Assembly: GCA_949987565.1 (NCBI GenBank)
Contig: OX465114.1
Coordinates: 7,222,933 to 7,286,932 of the forward strand
Direction of reading: 5' to 3'
Source of the DNA: Luidia sarsii
Lineage: Eukaryota > Echinodermata > Asteroidea > Paxillosida > Luidiidae
DNA: 64,000 nucleotides
The notes beneath the pieces were generated by a model. That model did not search any database. It was not told the origin of the DNA and saw only the letters and a list, made by a program, of their open reading frames with translations. Positions 25,639-39,960 of the stretch are shown in pieces (within the stretch, counting starts at the first letter, position 1; the number at the start of each line of letters is the position of its first letter). The translations under genes and the position numbers were made by a program.

Positions 25639-26793
25639 CTGCACACACAAGCTGCCTAAGTGACTGAGGTTGGTTCTTTTTGCTTGATCATAAAATCATC
25701 ATAGTATGTTCGATTTCAGATTTTTCACTGCTGATGGATAGATCTTTCCAAGGCCTGTTAGCAGGCCAAATTTTAGCTTCGTCAATATAATAATGAAGGA
25801 GATATTAACGTGCAAAGTGTATTTTTCTTTCCAGCTGCTGTCCGCCGACTGACTGTTGTGTACTGCTGTCTGCACACACAAGCTGCCTGAGTGACTGAGG
25901 TTGGTTCTTTTTGCTTGATCATAAAATCATCATAGTATGTTCGATTTCAGATTTTTCACTGCTGATGAATAGATCTTTCCAAGGCCTGTTAGCAGGTCAA
26001 GTTTTAGCTTCGTCAATATAATAATGAAGGAGATATTAACGTGCAAAGTTTATTTTTCTTTCCAGCTGCTGTCCTCCGACTGACTGTTGTGTACTGCTGT
26101 CTGCACACACAAGCTGCCTAAGTGACTGATGTTGGTTCTTTTTGCTTGATCATAAAATCATCATAGTATGTTCGATTTCAGATTTTTCACTACTGATGGA
26201 TAGATCTTTCCAAGGCCTGTTAGCAGGTCAAGTTTTAGCTTCGTCAATATAATAATGAAGGAGATATTAACGTGCAAAGTTTATTTTTCTTTCCAGCTGC
26301 TGTCCTCCGACTGACTGTTGTGTACTGCTGTCTGCACACACAAGCTGCCTAAGTGACTGAGGTTGGTTCTTTTTGCTTGATCGTAAAATCATCATACTGT
26401 GTTCGATTTCAGATTTTTCACCACTGATGGATAGATCTTTTCAAGGCCTGTTAGCAGGCCAAGTTTTAGCTTCGTCAATATAATAATGAAGGAAATATTA
26501 ACGTGCAAAGTGTATTTTTCTTTCCAGCTGCTGTCCGCCGACTGACTGTTGTGTACTGCTGTCTGCACACACAAGCTGCCTGAGTGACCGAGGTTGGTTC
26601 TTTTTGCTTGATCATAAAATCATCATAGTATGTTCGATTTCAGATTTTTCACTACTGATGGATAGATCTTTTCAAGGCCTGTTAGCAGGCCAAGTTTTAG
26701 CTTCGTCAATATAAAAATGAAGGAGATATTAACGTGCAAAGTGTATTTTTCTTTCCAGCTGCTGTCCGCCGACTGACTGTTGTGTACTGCTGT
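25639..26793 (+). repeat. Domain B unit 4 (5-mer remnant)
   Basis: Carries monomers 1-4 of the 13-mer, then one hybrid monomer (26563-26793), and then the next copy starts. Eight monomers are missing, the outcome expected of an unequal exchange between copies. Confidence 0.9.
26563..26793 (+). repeat. Hybrid monomer at the 5-mer junction
   Basis: The first half has C27 and T110 like unit 5 of the 13-mer. The second half has C128, A153, G181 and G206 instead of T128, T153, T181 and T206. The switch lies between m110 and m128, a stretch that includes the hairpin. The donor of the second half is not unit 13, which has T128 and A206. It resembles monomers such as 16168-16398 or 36727-36957. Confidence 0.8.
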
Positions 26794-29700
26794 CTGCACA
26801 CACAAGCTGCCTAAGTGACTGAGGTTGGTTCTTTTTGCTTGATCATAAAATCATCATAGTATGTTCGATTTCAGATTTTTCACTGCTGATGGATAGATCT
26901 TTCCAAGGCCTGTTAGCAGGCCAAATTTTAGCTTCGTCAATATAATAATGAAGGAGATATTAACGTGCAAAGTGTATTTTTCTTTCCAGCTGCTGTCCGC
27001 CGACTGACTGTTGTGTACTGCTGTCTGCACACACAAGCTGCCTGAGTGACTGAGGTTGGTTCTTTTTGCTTGATCATAAAATCATCATAGTATGTTCGAT
27101 TTCAGATTTTTCACTGCTGATGAATAGATCTTTCCAAGGCCTGTTAGCAGGTCAAGTTTTAGCTTCGTCAATATAATAATGAAGGAGATATTAACGTGCA
27201 AAGTTTATTTTTCTTTCCAGCTGCTGTCCTCCGACTGACTGTTGTGTACTGCTGTCTGCACACACAAGCTGCCTAAGTGACTGATGTTGGTTCTTTTTGC
27301 TTGATCATAAAATCATCATAGTATGTTTGATTTCAGATTTTTCACTACTGATGGATAGATCTTTCCAAGGCCTGTTAGCAGGTCAAGTTTTAGCTTCGTC
27401 AATATAATAATGAAGGAGATATTAACGTGCAAAGTTTATTTTTCTTTCCAGCTGCTGTCCTCCGACTGACTGTTGTGTACTGCTGTCTGCACACACAAGC
27501 TGCCTAAGTGACTGAGGTTGGTTCTTTTTGCTTGATCGTAAAATCATCATACTGTGTTCGATTTCAGATTTTTCACCACTGATGGATAGATCTTTTCAAG
27601 GCCTGTTAGCAGGCCAAGTTTTAGCTTCGTCAATATAATAATGAAGGAAATATTAACGTGCAAAGTGTATTTTTCTTTCCAGCTGCTGTCCGCCGACTGA
27701 CTGTTGTGTACTGCTGTCTGCACACACAAGCTGCCTGAGTGACCGAGGTTGGTTCTTTTTGCTTGATCATAAAATCATCATAGTATGTTCGATTTCAGAT
27801 TTTTCACTACTGATGGATAGATCTTTTCAAGGCCTGTTAGCAGGTCAAGTTTTAGCTTCGTCAATATAATAATGAAGGAGATATTAACGTGCAAAGTTTA
27901 TTTTTCTTTCCAGCTGCTGTCCTCCGACTGACTGTTGTGTACTGCTGTCTGCACACACAAGCTGCCTAAGTGACTGAGGTTGGTTCTTTTTGCTTGATCG
28001 TAAAATCATCATACTGTGTTCGATTTCAGATTTTTCACCACTGATGGATAAATCTTTTCAAGGCCTGTTAGCAGGCCAAGTTATAGCTTCGTCAATTTAA
28101 TAATGAAGGAAATATTAATGTGCAAAGTGTATTTTTCTTTCCAGCTGCTGTCCGCCGACTGACTGTTGTGTACTGCTGTCTGCACACACAAGCTGCCTGA
28201 GTGACTGAGGTTGGTTCTTTTTGCTTGATCATAAAATCATCATAATATGTTTGATTTCAGATTTTTCACTACTGATGGATAGATCTTTTCAAGGCCTGTT
28301 AGCAGGTCAAGTTTTAGCTTCGTCAATATAAAAATGAAGGAGATATTAACGTGCAAAGTGTATTTTTCTTTCCAGCTGCTGTCCGCCGACTGACTGTTGT
28401 GTACTGCTGTCTGCACACACAAGCTGCCTGAGTGACTGAGGTTGGTTCTTTTTGCTTGATCATAAAATCATCATACTGTGTTCGATTTCAGATTTATCAC
28501 TACTGATGGATAGATCTTTCCAAGTCCTATTAGCAGGCCAAATTTTAGCTTCGTCAATATAATAATGAAGGAGATATTAACGTGCAAAGTGTATTTTTCT
28601 TTCCAGCTGCTGTCCGCCGACTGACTGTTGTGTACTGCTGTCTGCACACACAAGCTGCCTGAGTGACTGAGGTTGGTTCTTTTTGCTTGATCGTAAAATC
28701 ATCATACTGTGTTCGATTTCAGATTTTTCACCACTGATGGATAGATCTTTTCAAGGCCTGTTAGCAGGTCAAGTTTTAGCTTCGTCAATATAATAATGAA
28801 GGAGATATTAACGTGCAAAGTTTATTTTTCTTTCCAGCTGCTGTCCTCCGACTGACTGTTGTGTACTGCTGTCTGCACACACAAGCTGCCTAAGTGACTG
28901 AGGTTGGTTCTTTTTGCTTGATCGTAAAATCATCATACTGTGTTCGATTTCAGATTTTTCACCACTGATGGATAGATCTTTTCAAGGCCTGTTAGCAGGC
29001 CAAGTTTTAGCTTCGTCAATATAATAATGAAGGAGATATTAACGTGCAAAGTGTATTTTTCTTTCCAGCTGCTGTCCGCCGACTGACTGTTGTGTACTGC
29101 TGTCTGCACACACAAGCTGCCTGAGTGACTGAGGTTGGTTCTTTTTGCTTGATCATAAAATCATCATAGTATGTTCGATTTCAGATTTATTACTACTGAT
29201 GGATAGATCTTTCCAAGGCCTGTTAGCAGGTCAAGTTTTAGCTTCGTCAATATAATAATGAAGGAGATATTAACGTGCAAAGTGTATTTTTCTTTCCAGC
29301 TGCTGTCCGCCGACTGACTGTTGTGTACTGCTGTCTGCACACACAAGCTGCCTGAGTGACTGAGGTTGGTTCTTTTTGCTTGATCATAAAATCATCATAA
29401 TATGTTTGATTTCAGATTTTTCACTACTGATGGATAGATCTTTTCAAGGCCTGTTAGCAGGTCAAGTTTTAGCTTCGTCAATATAAAAATGAAGGAGATA
29501 TTAACGTGCAAAGTGTATTTTTCTTTCCAGCTGCTGTCCGCCGACTGACTGTTGTGTACTGCTGTCTGCACACACAAGCTGCCTGAGTGACTGAGGTTGG
29601 TTCTTTTTGCTTGATCATAAAATCATCATACTGTGTTCGATTTCAGATTTATCACTATTGATGGATAGATCTTTCCAAGGCCTGTTAGCAGGTCAAGTTT

Positions 29701-29796
29701 TAGCTTCGTCAATATAAAAATGAAGGAGATATTAACGTGCAAAGTGTATTTTTCTTTCCAGCTGCTGTCCACCGACTGACTGTTGTGTACTGCTGT
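26794..29796 (+). repeat. Domain B unit 5 (full 13-mer)
   Basis: Full 3,003-bp copy. One private T at m73 of its third monomer (near 27328) separates it from unit 6. Confidence 0.92.
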
Positions 29797-32700
29797 CTGC
29801 ACACACAAGCTGCCTAAGTGACTGAGGTTGGTTCTTTTTGCTTGATCATAAAATCATCATAGTATGTTCGATTTCAGATTTTTCACTGCTGATGGATAGA
29901 TCTTTCCAAGGCCTGTTAGCAGGCCAAATTTTAGCTTCGTCAATATAATAATGAAGGAGATATTAACGTGCAAAGTGTATTTTTCTTTCCAGCTGCTGTC
30001 CGCCGACTGACTGTTGTGTACTGCTGTCTGCACACACAAGCTGCCTGAGTGACTGAGGTTGGTTCTTTTTGCTTGATCATAAAATCATCATAGTATGTTC
30101 GATTTCAGATTTTTCACTGCTGATGAATAGATCTTTCCAAGGCCTGTTAGCAGGTCAAGTTTTAGCTTCGTCAATATAATAATGAAGGAGATATTAACGT
30201 GCAAAGTTTATTTTTCTTTCCAGCTGCTGTCCTCCGACTGACTGTTGTGTACTGCTGTCTGCACACACAAGCTGCCTAAGTGACTGATGTTGGTTCTTTT
30301 TGCTTGATCATAAAATCATCATAGTATGTTCGATTTCAGATTTTTCACTACTGATGGATAGATCTTTCCAAGGCCTGTTAGCAGGTCAAGTTTTAGCTTC
30401 GTCAATATAATAATGAAGGAGATATTAACGTGCAAAGTTTATTTTTCTTTCCAGCTGCTGTCCTCCGACTGACTGTTGTGTACTGCTGTCTGCACACACA
30501 AGCTGCCTAAGTGACTGAGGTTGGTTCTTTTTGCTTGATCGTAAAATCATCATACTGTGTTCGATTTCAGATTTTTCACCACTGATGGATAGATCTTTTC
30601 AAGGCCTGTTAGCAGGCCAAGTTTTAGCTTCGTCAATATAATAATGAAGGAAATATTAACGTGCAAAGTGTATTTTTCTTTCCAGCTGCTGTCCGCCGAC
30701 TGACTGTTGTGTACTGCTGTCTGCACACACAAGCTGCCTGAGTGACCGAGGTTGGTTCTTTTTGCTTGATCATAAAATCATCATAGTATGTTCGATTTCA
30801 GATTTTTCACTACTGATGGATAGATCTTTTCAAGGCCTGTTAGCAGGTCAAGTTTTAGCTTCGTCAATATAATAATGAAGGAGATATTAACGTGCAAAGT
30901 TTATTTTTCTTTCCAGCTGCTGTCCTCCGACTGACTGTTGTGTACTGCTGTCTGCACACACAAGCTGCCTAAGTGACTGAGGTTGGTTCTTTTTGCTTGA
31001 TCGTAAAATCATCATACTGTGTTCGATTTCAGATTTTTCACCACTGATGGATAAATCTTTTCAAGGCCTGTTAGCAGGCCAAGTTATAGCTTCGTCAATT
31101 TAATAATGAAGGAAATATTAATGTGCAAAGTGTATTTTTCTTTCCAGCTGCTGTCCGCCGACTGACTGTTGTGTACTGCTGTCTGCACACACAAGCTGCC
31201 TGAGTGACTGAGGTTGGTTCTTTTTGCTTGATCATAAAATCATCATAATATGTTTGATTTCAGATTTTTCACTACTGATGGATAGATCTTTTCAAGGCCT
31301 GTTAGCAGGTCAAGTTTTAGCTTCGTCAATATAAAAATGAAGGAGATATTAACGTGCAAAGTGTATTTTTCTTTCCAGCTGCTGTCCGCCGACTGACTGT
31401 TGTGTACTGCTGTCTGCACACACAAGCTGCCTGAGTGACTGAGGTTGGTTCTTTTTGCTTGATCATAAAATCATCATACTGTGTTCGATTTCAGATTTAT
31501 CACTACTGATGGATAGATCTTTCCAAGTCCTATTAGCAGGCCAAATTTTAGCTTCGTCAATATAATAATGAAGGAGATATTAACGTGCAAAGTGTATTTT
31601 TCTTTCCAGCTGCTGTCCGCCGACTGACTGTTGTGTACTGCTGTCTGCACACACAAGCTGCCTGAGTGACTGAGGTTGGTTCTTTTTGCTTGATCGTAAA
31701 ATCATCATACTGTGTTCGATTTCAGATTTTTCACCACTGATGGATAGATCTTTTCAAGGCCTGTTAGCAGGTCAAGTTTTAGCTTCGTCAATATAATAAT
31801 GAAGGAGATATTAACGTGCAAAGTTTATTTTTCTTTCCAGCTGCTGTCCTCCGACTGACTGTTGTGTACTGCTGTCTGCACACACAAGCTGCCTAAGTGA
31901 CTGAGGTTGGTTCTTTTTGCTTGATCGTAAAATCATCATACTGTGTTCGATTTCAGATTTTTCACCACTGATGGATAGATCTTTTCAAGGCCTGTTAGCA
32001 GGCCAAGTTTTAGCTTCGTCAATATAATAATGAAGGAGATATTAACGTGCAAAGTGTATTTTTCTTTCCAGCTGCTGTCCGCCGACTGACTGTTGTGTAC
32101 TGCTGTCTGCACACACAAGCTGCCTGAGTGACTGAGGTTGGTTCTTTTTGCTTGATCATAAAATCATCATAGTATGTTCGATTTCAGATTTATTACTACT
32201 GATGGATAGATCTTTCCAAGGCCTGTTAGCAGGTCAAGTTTTAGCTTCGTCAATATAATAATGAAGGAGATATTAACGTGCAAAGTGTATTTTTCTTTCC
32301 AGCTGCTGTCCGCCGACTGACTGTTGTGTACTGCTGTCTGCACACACAAGCTGCCTGAGTGACTGAGGTTGGTTCTTTTTGCTTGATCATAAAATCATCA
32401 TAATATGTTTGATTTCAGATTTTTCACTACTGATGGATAGATCTTTTCAAGGCCTGTTAGCAGGTCAAGTTTTAGCTTCGTCAATATAAAAATGAAGGAG
32501 ATATTAACGTGCAAAGTGTATTTTTCTTTCCAGCTGCTGTCCGCCGACTGACTGTTGTGTACTGCTGTCTGCACACACAAGCTGCCTGAGTGACTGAGGT
32601 TGGTTCTTTTTGCTTGATCATAAAATCATCATACTGTGTTCGATTTCAGATTTATCACTATTGATGGATAGATCTTTCCAAGGCCTGTTAGCAGGTCAAG

Positions 32701-32799
32701 TTTTAGCTTCGTCAATATAAAAATGAAGGAGATATTAACGTGCAAAGTGTATTTTTCTTTCCAGCTGCTGTCCACCGACTGACTGTTGTGTACTGCTGT
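29797..32799 (+). repeat. Domain B unit 6 (full 13-mer)
   Basis: Full 3,003-bp copy. By eye it differs from unit 7 only at m206 of the last monomer (TCCACC here, TCCGCC there). Confidence 0.92.
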
Positions 32800-35700
32800 C
32801 TGCACACACAAGCTGCCTAAGTGACTGAGGTTGGTTCTTTTTGCTTGATCATAAAATCATCATAGTATGTTCGATTTCAGATTTTTCACTGCTGATGGAT
32901 AGATCTTTCCAAGGCCTGTTAGCAGGCCAAATTTTAGCTTCGTCAATATAATAATGAAGGAGATATTAACGTGCAAAGTGTATTTTTCTTTCCAGCTGCT
33001 GTCCGCCGACTGACTGTTGTGTACTGCTGTCTGCACACACAAGCTGCCTGAGTGACTGAGGTTGGTTCTTTTTGCTTGATCATAAAATCATCATAGTATG
33101 TTCGATTTCAGATTTTTCACTGCTGATGAATAGATCTTTCCAAGGCCTGTTAGCAGGTCAAGTTTTAGCTTCGTCAATATAATAATGAAGGAGATATTAA
33201 CGTGCAAAGTTTATTTTTCTTTCCAGCTGCTGTCCTCCGACTGACTGTTGTGTACTGCTGTCTGCACACACAAGCTGCCTAAGTGACTGATGTTGGTTCT
33301 TTTTGCTTGATCATAAAATCATCATAGTATGTTCGATTTCAGATTTTTCACTACTGATGGATAGATCTTTCCAAGGCCTGTTAGCAGGTCAAGTTTTAGC
33401 TTCGTCAATATAATAATGAAGGAGATATTAACGTGCAAAGTTTATTTTTCTTTCCAGCTGCTGTCCTCCGACTGACTGTTGTGTACTGCTGTCTGCACAC
33501 ACAAGCTGCCTAAGTGACTGAGGTTGGTTCTTTTTGCTTGATCGTAAAATCATCATACTGTGTTCGATTTCAGATTTTTCACCACTGATGGATAGATCTT
33601 TTCAAGGCCTGTTAGCAGGCCAAGTTTTAGCTTCGTCAATATAATAATGAAGGAAATATTAACGTGCAAAGTGTATTTTTCTTTCCAGCTGCTGTCCGCC
33701 GACTGACTGTTGTGTACTGCTGTCTGCACACACAAGCTGCCTGAGTGACCGAGGTTGGTTCTTTTTGCTTGATCATAAAATCATCATAGTATGTTCGATT
33801 TCAGATTTTTCACTACTGATGGATAGATCTTTTCAAGGCCTGTTAGCAGGTCAAGTTTTAGCTTCGTCAATATAATAATGAAGGAGATATTAACGTGCAA
33901 AGTTTATTTTTCTTTCCAGCTGCTGTCCTCCGACTGACTGTTGTGTACTGCTGTCTGCACACACAAGCTGCCTAAGTGACTGAGGTTGGTTCTTTTTGCT
34001 TGATCGTAAAATCATCATACTGTGTTCGATTTCAGATTTTTCACCACTGATGGATAAATCTTTTCAAGGCCTGTTAGCAGGCCAAGTTATAGCTTCGTCA
34101 ATTTAATAATGAAGGAAATATTAATGTGCAAAGTGTATTTTTCTTTCCAGCTGCTGTCCGCCGACTGACTGTTGTGTACTGCTGTCTGCACACACAAGCT
34201 GCCTGAGTGACTGAGGTTGGTTCTTTTTGCTTGATCATAAAATCATCATAATATGTTTGATTTCAGATTTTTCACTACTGATGGATAGATCTTTTCAAGG
34301 CCTGTTAGCAGGTCAAGTTTTAGCTTCGTCAATATAAAAATGAAGGAGATATTAACGTGCAAAGTGTATTTTTCTTTCCAGCTGCTGTCCGCCGACTGAC
34401 TGTTGTGTACTGCTGTCTGCACACACAAGCTGCCTGAGTGACTGAGGTTGGTTCTTTTTGCTTGATCATAAAATCATCATACTGTGTTCGATTTCAGATT
34501 TATCACTACTGATGGATAGATCTTTCCAAGTCCTATTAGCAGGCCAAATTTTAGCTTCGTCAATATAATAATGAAGGAGATATTAACGTGCAAAGTGTAT
34601 TTTTCTTTCCAGCTGCTGTCCGCCGACTGACTGTTGTGTACTGCTGTCTGCACACACAAGCTGCCTGAGTGACTGAGGTTGGTTCTTTTTGCTTGATCGT
34701 AAAATCATCATACTGTGTTCGATTTCAGATTTTTCACCACTGATGGATAGATCTTTTCAAGGCCTGTTAGCAGGTCAAGTTTTAGCTTCGTCAATATAAT
34801 AATGAAGGAGATATTAACGTGCAAAGTTTATTTTTCTTTCCAGCTGCTGTCCTCCGACTGACTGTTGTGTACTGCTGTCTGCACACACAAGCTGCCTAAG
34901 TGACTGAGGTTGGTTCTTTTTGCTTGATCGTAAAATCATCATACTGTGTTCGATTTCAGATTTTTCACCACTGATGGATAGATCTTTTCAAGGCCTGTTA
35001 GCAGGCCAAGTTTTAGCTTCGTCAATATAATAATGAAGGAGATATTAACGTGCAAAGTGTATTTTTCTTTCCAGCTGCTGTCCGCCGACTGACTGTTGTG
35101 TACTGCTGTCTGCACACACAAGCTGCCTGAGTGACTGAGGTTGGTTCTTTTTGCTTGATCATAAAATCATCATAGTATGTTCGATTTCAGATTTATTACT
35201 ACTGATGGATAGATCTTTCCAAGGCCTGTTAGCAGGTCAAGTTTTAGCTTCGTCAATATAATAATGAAGGAGATATTAACGTGCAAAGTGTATTTTTCTT
35301 TCCAGCTGCTGTCCGCCGACTGACTGTTGTGTACTGCTGTCTGCACACACAAGCTGCCTGAGTGACTGAGGTTGGTTCTTTTTGCTTGATCATAAAATCA
35401 TCATAATATGTTTGATTTCAGATTTTTCACTACTGATGGATAGATCTTTTCAAGGCCTGTTAGCAGGTCAAGTTTTAGCTTCGTCAATATAAAAATGAAG
35501 GAGATATTAACGTGCAAAGTGTATTTTTCTTTCCAGCTGCTGTCCGCCGACTGACTGTTGTGTACTGCTGTCTGCACACACAAGCTGCCTGAGTGACTGA
35601 GGTTGGTTCTTTTTGCTTGATCATAAAATCATCATACTGTGTTCGATTTCAGATTTATCACTATTGATGGATAGATCTTTCCAAGGCCTGTTAGCAGGTC

Positions 35701-35802
35701 AAGTTTTAGCTTCGTCAATATAAAAATGAAGGAGATATTAACGTGCAAAGTGTATTTTTCTTTCCAGCTGCTGTCCGCCGACTGACTGTTGTGTACTGCT
35801 GT
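32800..35802 (+). repeat. Domain B unit 7 (full 13-mer)
   Basis: Last full copy. Its thirteenth monomer keeps T93 but has TCCGCC, like the monomer at 15475-15705 on the left side of the domain. The monomer after it has GTGGAAAG, again as on the left side. Confidence 0.92.
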
Positions 35803-37650
35803 CTGCACACACAAGCTGCCTGAGTGACTGAGGTTGGTTCTTTTTGCTTGATCATAAAATCATCATACTGTGTTCGATTTCAGATTTTTCACTGCTGATG
35901 GATAGATCTTTCCAAGGCCTGTTAGCAGGTCAAGTTTTAGCTTCGTCAATAGAAAAATGAAGGAGATATTAACGTGGAAAGTGTATTTTTCTTTCCAGCT
36001 GCTGTCCGCCGACTGACTGTTGTGTACTGCTGTCTGCACACACAAGCTGCCTAAGTGACTGAGGTTGGTTCTTTTTGCTTGATCATAAAATCATCATAGT
36101 ATGTTCGATTTCAGATTTTTCACTGCTGATGGATAGATCTTTCCAAGGCCTGTTAGCAGGCTAAGTTTTAGCTTCGTCAATATAATAATGAAGGAGATAT
36201 TAACGTGCAAAGTGTATTTTTCTTTCCAGCTGCTGTCCGCCGACTGACTGTTGTGTACTGCTGTCTGCACACACAAGCTGCCTGAGTGACTGAGGTTGGT
36301 TCTTTTTGCTTGATCATAAAATCATCATAGTATGTTTGATTTCAGATTTTTCACTGCTGATGGATAGATCTTTCCAAGGCCTGTTAGCAGGCCAAGTTTT
36401 AGCTTCGTCAATATAAAAATGAAGGAGATATTAACGTGCAAAGTGTATTTTTCTTTCCAGCTGCTGTCCGCCGACTGACTGTTGTGTACTGCTGTCTGCA
36501 CACACAAGCTGCCTGAGTGACTGAGGTTGGTTCTTTTTGCTTGATCATAAAATCATCATACTGTGTTTGATTTCAGATTTTTCACTGCTGATGGATAGAT
36601 CTTTCCAAGGCCTGTTAGCAGGTCAAGTTTTAGCTTCGTCAATATAAAAATGAAGGAGATATTAACGTGCAAAGTGTATTTTTCTTTCCAGCTGCTGTCC
36701 GCCGACTGACTGTTGTGTACTGCTGTCTGCACACACAAGCTGCCTAAGTGACTGAGGTTGGTTCTTTTTGCTTGATCATAAAATCATCATAGTATGTTCG
36801 ATTTCAGATTTTTCACTGCTGATGGATAGATCTTTCCAAGGCCTGTTAGCAGGCCAAGTTTTAGCTTCGTCAATATAAAAATGAAGGAGATATTAACGTG
36901 CAAAGTGTATTTTTCTTTCCAGCTGCTGTCCGCCGACTGACTGTTGTGTACTGCTGTCTGCACACACAAGCTGCCTAAGTGACTGAGGTTGGTTCTTTTT
37001 GCTTGATCATAAAATCATCATAGTATGTTCGATTTCAGATTTTTCACTGCTGATGGATAGATCTTTCCAAGGCCTGTTAGCAGGTAAAGTTTTAGCTTCG
37101 TCAATATAATAATGAAGGAGATATTAACGTGCAAAGTTTATTTTTCTTTCCAGCTGCTGTCCTCCGACTGACTGTTGTGTACTGCTGTCTGCACACACAA
37201 GCTGCCTGAGTGACTGAGGTTGGTTCTTTTTGCTTGATCATAAAATCATCATACTGTGTTCGATTTCAGATTTTTCACTGCTGATGGATAGATCTTTCCA
37301 AGGCCTGTTAGCAGGTCAAGTTTTAGCTTCGTCAATATAAAAATGAAGGAGATATTAACGTGCAAAGTGTATTTTTCTTTCCAGCTGCTGTCCGCCGACT
37401 GACTGTTGTGTACTGCTGTCTGCACACACAAGCTGCCTAAGTGACTGAGGTTGGTTCTTTTTGCTTGATCATAAAATCATCATAGTATGTTCGATTTCAG
37501 ATTTTTCACTGCTGATGGATAGATCTTTCCAAGGCCTGTTAGCAGGCCAAGTTTTAGCTTCGTCAATATAATAATGAAGGAAATATTAACGTGCAAAGTT
37601 TATTTTTCTTTCCAGCTGCTGTCCTCCGACTGACTGTTGTGTACTGCTGT

Positions 37651-38574
37651 CTGCACACACAAGCTGCCTGAGTGACTGAGGTTGGTTCTTTTTGCTTGAT
37701 CATAAAATCATCATACTGTGTTCGATTTCAGATTTTTCACCACTGATGGATAGATCTTTTCAAGGCCTGTTAGCAGGCCAAGTTTTAGCTTCGTCAATAT
37801 AATAATGAAGGAGATATTAACGTGCAAAGTGTATTTTTCTTTCCAGCTGCTGTCCGCCGACTGACTGTTGTGTACTGCTGTCTGCACACACAAGCTGCCT
37901 GAGTGACTGAGGTTGGTTCTTTTTGCTTGATCATAAAATCATCATAGTATGTTCGATTTCAGATTTATTACTACTGATGGATAGATCTTTCCAAGGCCTG
38001 TTAGCAGGTCAAGTTTTAGCTTCGTCAATATAATAATGAAGGAGATATTAACGTGCAAAGTGTATTTTTCTTTCCAGCTGCTGTCCGCCGACTGACTGTT
38101 GTGTACTGCTGTCTGCACACACAAGCTGCCTGAGTGACTGAGGTTGGTTCTTTTTGCTTGATCATAAAATCATCATAATATGTTTGATTTCAGATTTTTC
38201 ACTACTGATGGATAGATCTTTTCAAGGCCTGTTAGCAGGTCAAGTTTTAGCTTCGTCAATATAAAAATGAAGGAGATATTAACGTGCAAAGTGTATTTTT
38301 CTTTCCAGCTGCTGTCCGCCGACTGACTGTTGTGTACTGCTGTCTGCACACACAAGCTGCCTGAGTGACTGAGGTTGGTTCTTTTTGCTTGATCATAAAA
38401 TCATCATACTGTGTTCGATTTCAGATTTATCACTATTGATGGATAGATCTTTCCAAGGCCTGTTAGCAGGTCAAGTTTTAGCTTCGTCAATATAAAAATG
38501 AAGGAGATATTAACGTGCAAAGTGTATTTTTCTTTCCAGCTGCTGTCCGCCGACTGACTGTTGTGTACTGCTGT
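37651..38574 (+). repeat. Copy of the last four domain B monomers
   Basis: These four monomers repeat units 10-13 of the last 13-mer (34879-35802), including T88 and T93. The first one starts with A52 (GATCATAAAA) instead of G52, so its left edge is a switch point in the first 66 bases. Confidence 0.85.
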
Positions 38575-39960
38575 CTGCACACACAAGCTGCCTGAGTGAC
38601 TGAGGTTGGTTCTTTTTGCTTGATCATAAAATCATCATACTGTGTTCGATTTCAGATTTTTCACTGCTGATGGATAGATCTTTCCAAGGCCTGTTAGCAG
38701 GCCAAGTTTTAGCTTCGTCAATATAATAATGAAGGAGATATTAACGTGCAAAGTGTATTTTTCTTTCCAGCTGCTGTCCGCCGACTGACTGTTGTGTACT
38801 GCTGTCTGCACACACAAGCTGCCTAAGTGACTGAGGTTGGTTCTTTTTGCTTGATCATAAAATCATCATAGTATGTTCGATTTCAGATTTTTCACTGCTG
38901 ATGGATAGATCTTTCCAAGGCCTGTTAGCAGGCCAAGTTTTAGCTTCGTCAATATAAAAATGAAGGAGATATTAACGTGCAAAGTGTATTTTTCTTTCCA
39001 GCTGCTGTCCGCCGACTGACTGTTGTGTACTGCTGTCTGCACACACAAGCTGCCTGAGTGACTGAGGTTGGTTCTTTTTGCTTGATCATAAAATCATCAT
39101 ACTGTGTTTGATTTCAGATTTTTCACTGCTGATGGATAGATCTTTCCAAGGCCTGTTAGCAGGTCAAGTTTTAGCTTCGTCAATATAAAAATGAAGGAGA
39201 TATTAACGTGCAAAGTGTATTTTTCATTCCAGCTGCTGTCCGCCGACTGACTGTTGTGTACTGCTGTCTGCACACACAAGCTGCCTAAGTGACTGAGGTT
39301 GGTTCTTTTTGCTTGATCATAAAATCATCATAGTATGTTCGATTTCAGATTTTTCACTGCTGATGGATAGATCTTTCCAAGGCCTGTTAGCAGGCCAAGT
39401 TTTAGCTTCGTCAATATAAAAATGAAGGAGATATTAACGTGCAAAGTGTATTTTTCTTTCCAGCTGCTGTCCGCCGACTGACTGTTGTGTACTGCTGTCT
39501 GCACACACAAGCTGCCTAAGTGACTGAGGTTGGTTCTTTTTGCTTGATCATAAAATCATCATAGTATGTTCGATTTCAGATTTTTCACTGCTGATGGATA
39601 GATCTTTCCAAGGCCTGTTAGCAGGTAAAGTTTTAGCTTCGTCAATATAATAATGAAGGAGATATTAACGTGCAAAGTTTATTTTTCTTTCCAGCTGCTG
39701 TCCTCCGACTGACTGTTGTGTACTGCTGTCTGCACACACAAGCTGCCTGAGTGACTGAGGTTGGTTCTTTTTGCTTGATCATAAAATCATCATACTGTGT
39801 TCGATTTCAGATTTTTCACTGCTGATGGATAGATCTTTCCAAGGCCTGTTAGCAGGTCAAGTTTTAGCTTCGTCAATATAAAAATGAAGGAGATATTAAC
39901 GTGCAAAGTGTATTTTTCTTTCCAGCTGCTGTCCGCCGACTGACTGTTGTGTACTGCTGT

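Larger units (their letters stand above)
16630..35802 (+). repeat. Domain B: 13-monomer higher-order repeat, 83 monomers
   Basis: Monomers follow a fixed order of 13: (1) type 5 with A132; (2) type 2-like, usually A99; (3) T30 (CTGATGTTGG); (4) type 3 with A163; (5) C27 with T181; (6) type 3 with A103, A135, T149 and T171; (7) type 4 with A66; (8) T115/A119/A132; (9) type 3 with T181; (10) type 3 with G181; (11) T88 (TTTATTACTACTG); (12) same as 7; (13) T93 (CACTATTG). The period is 3,003 bp. The order of copies is 11-mer, 15-mer, 13-mer, 5-mer remnant, then three 13-mers. Confidence 0.95.
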
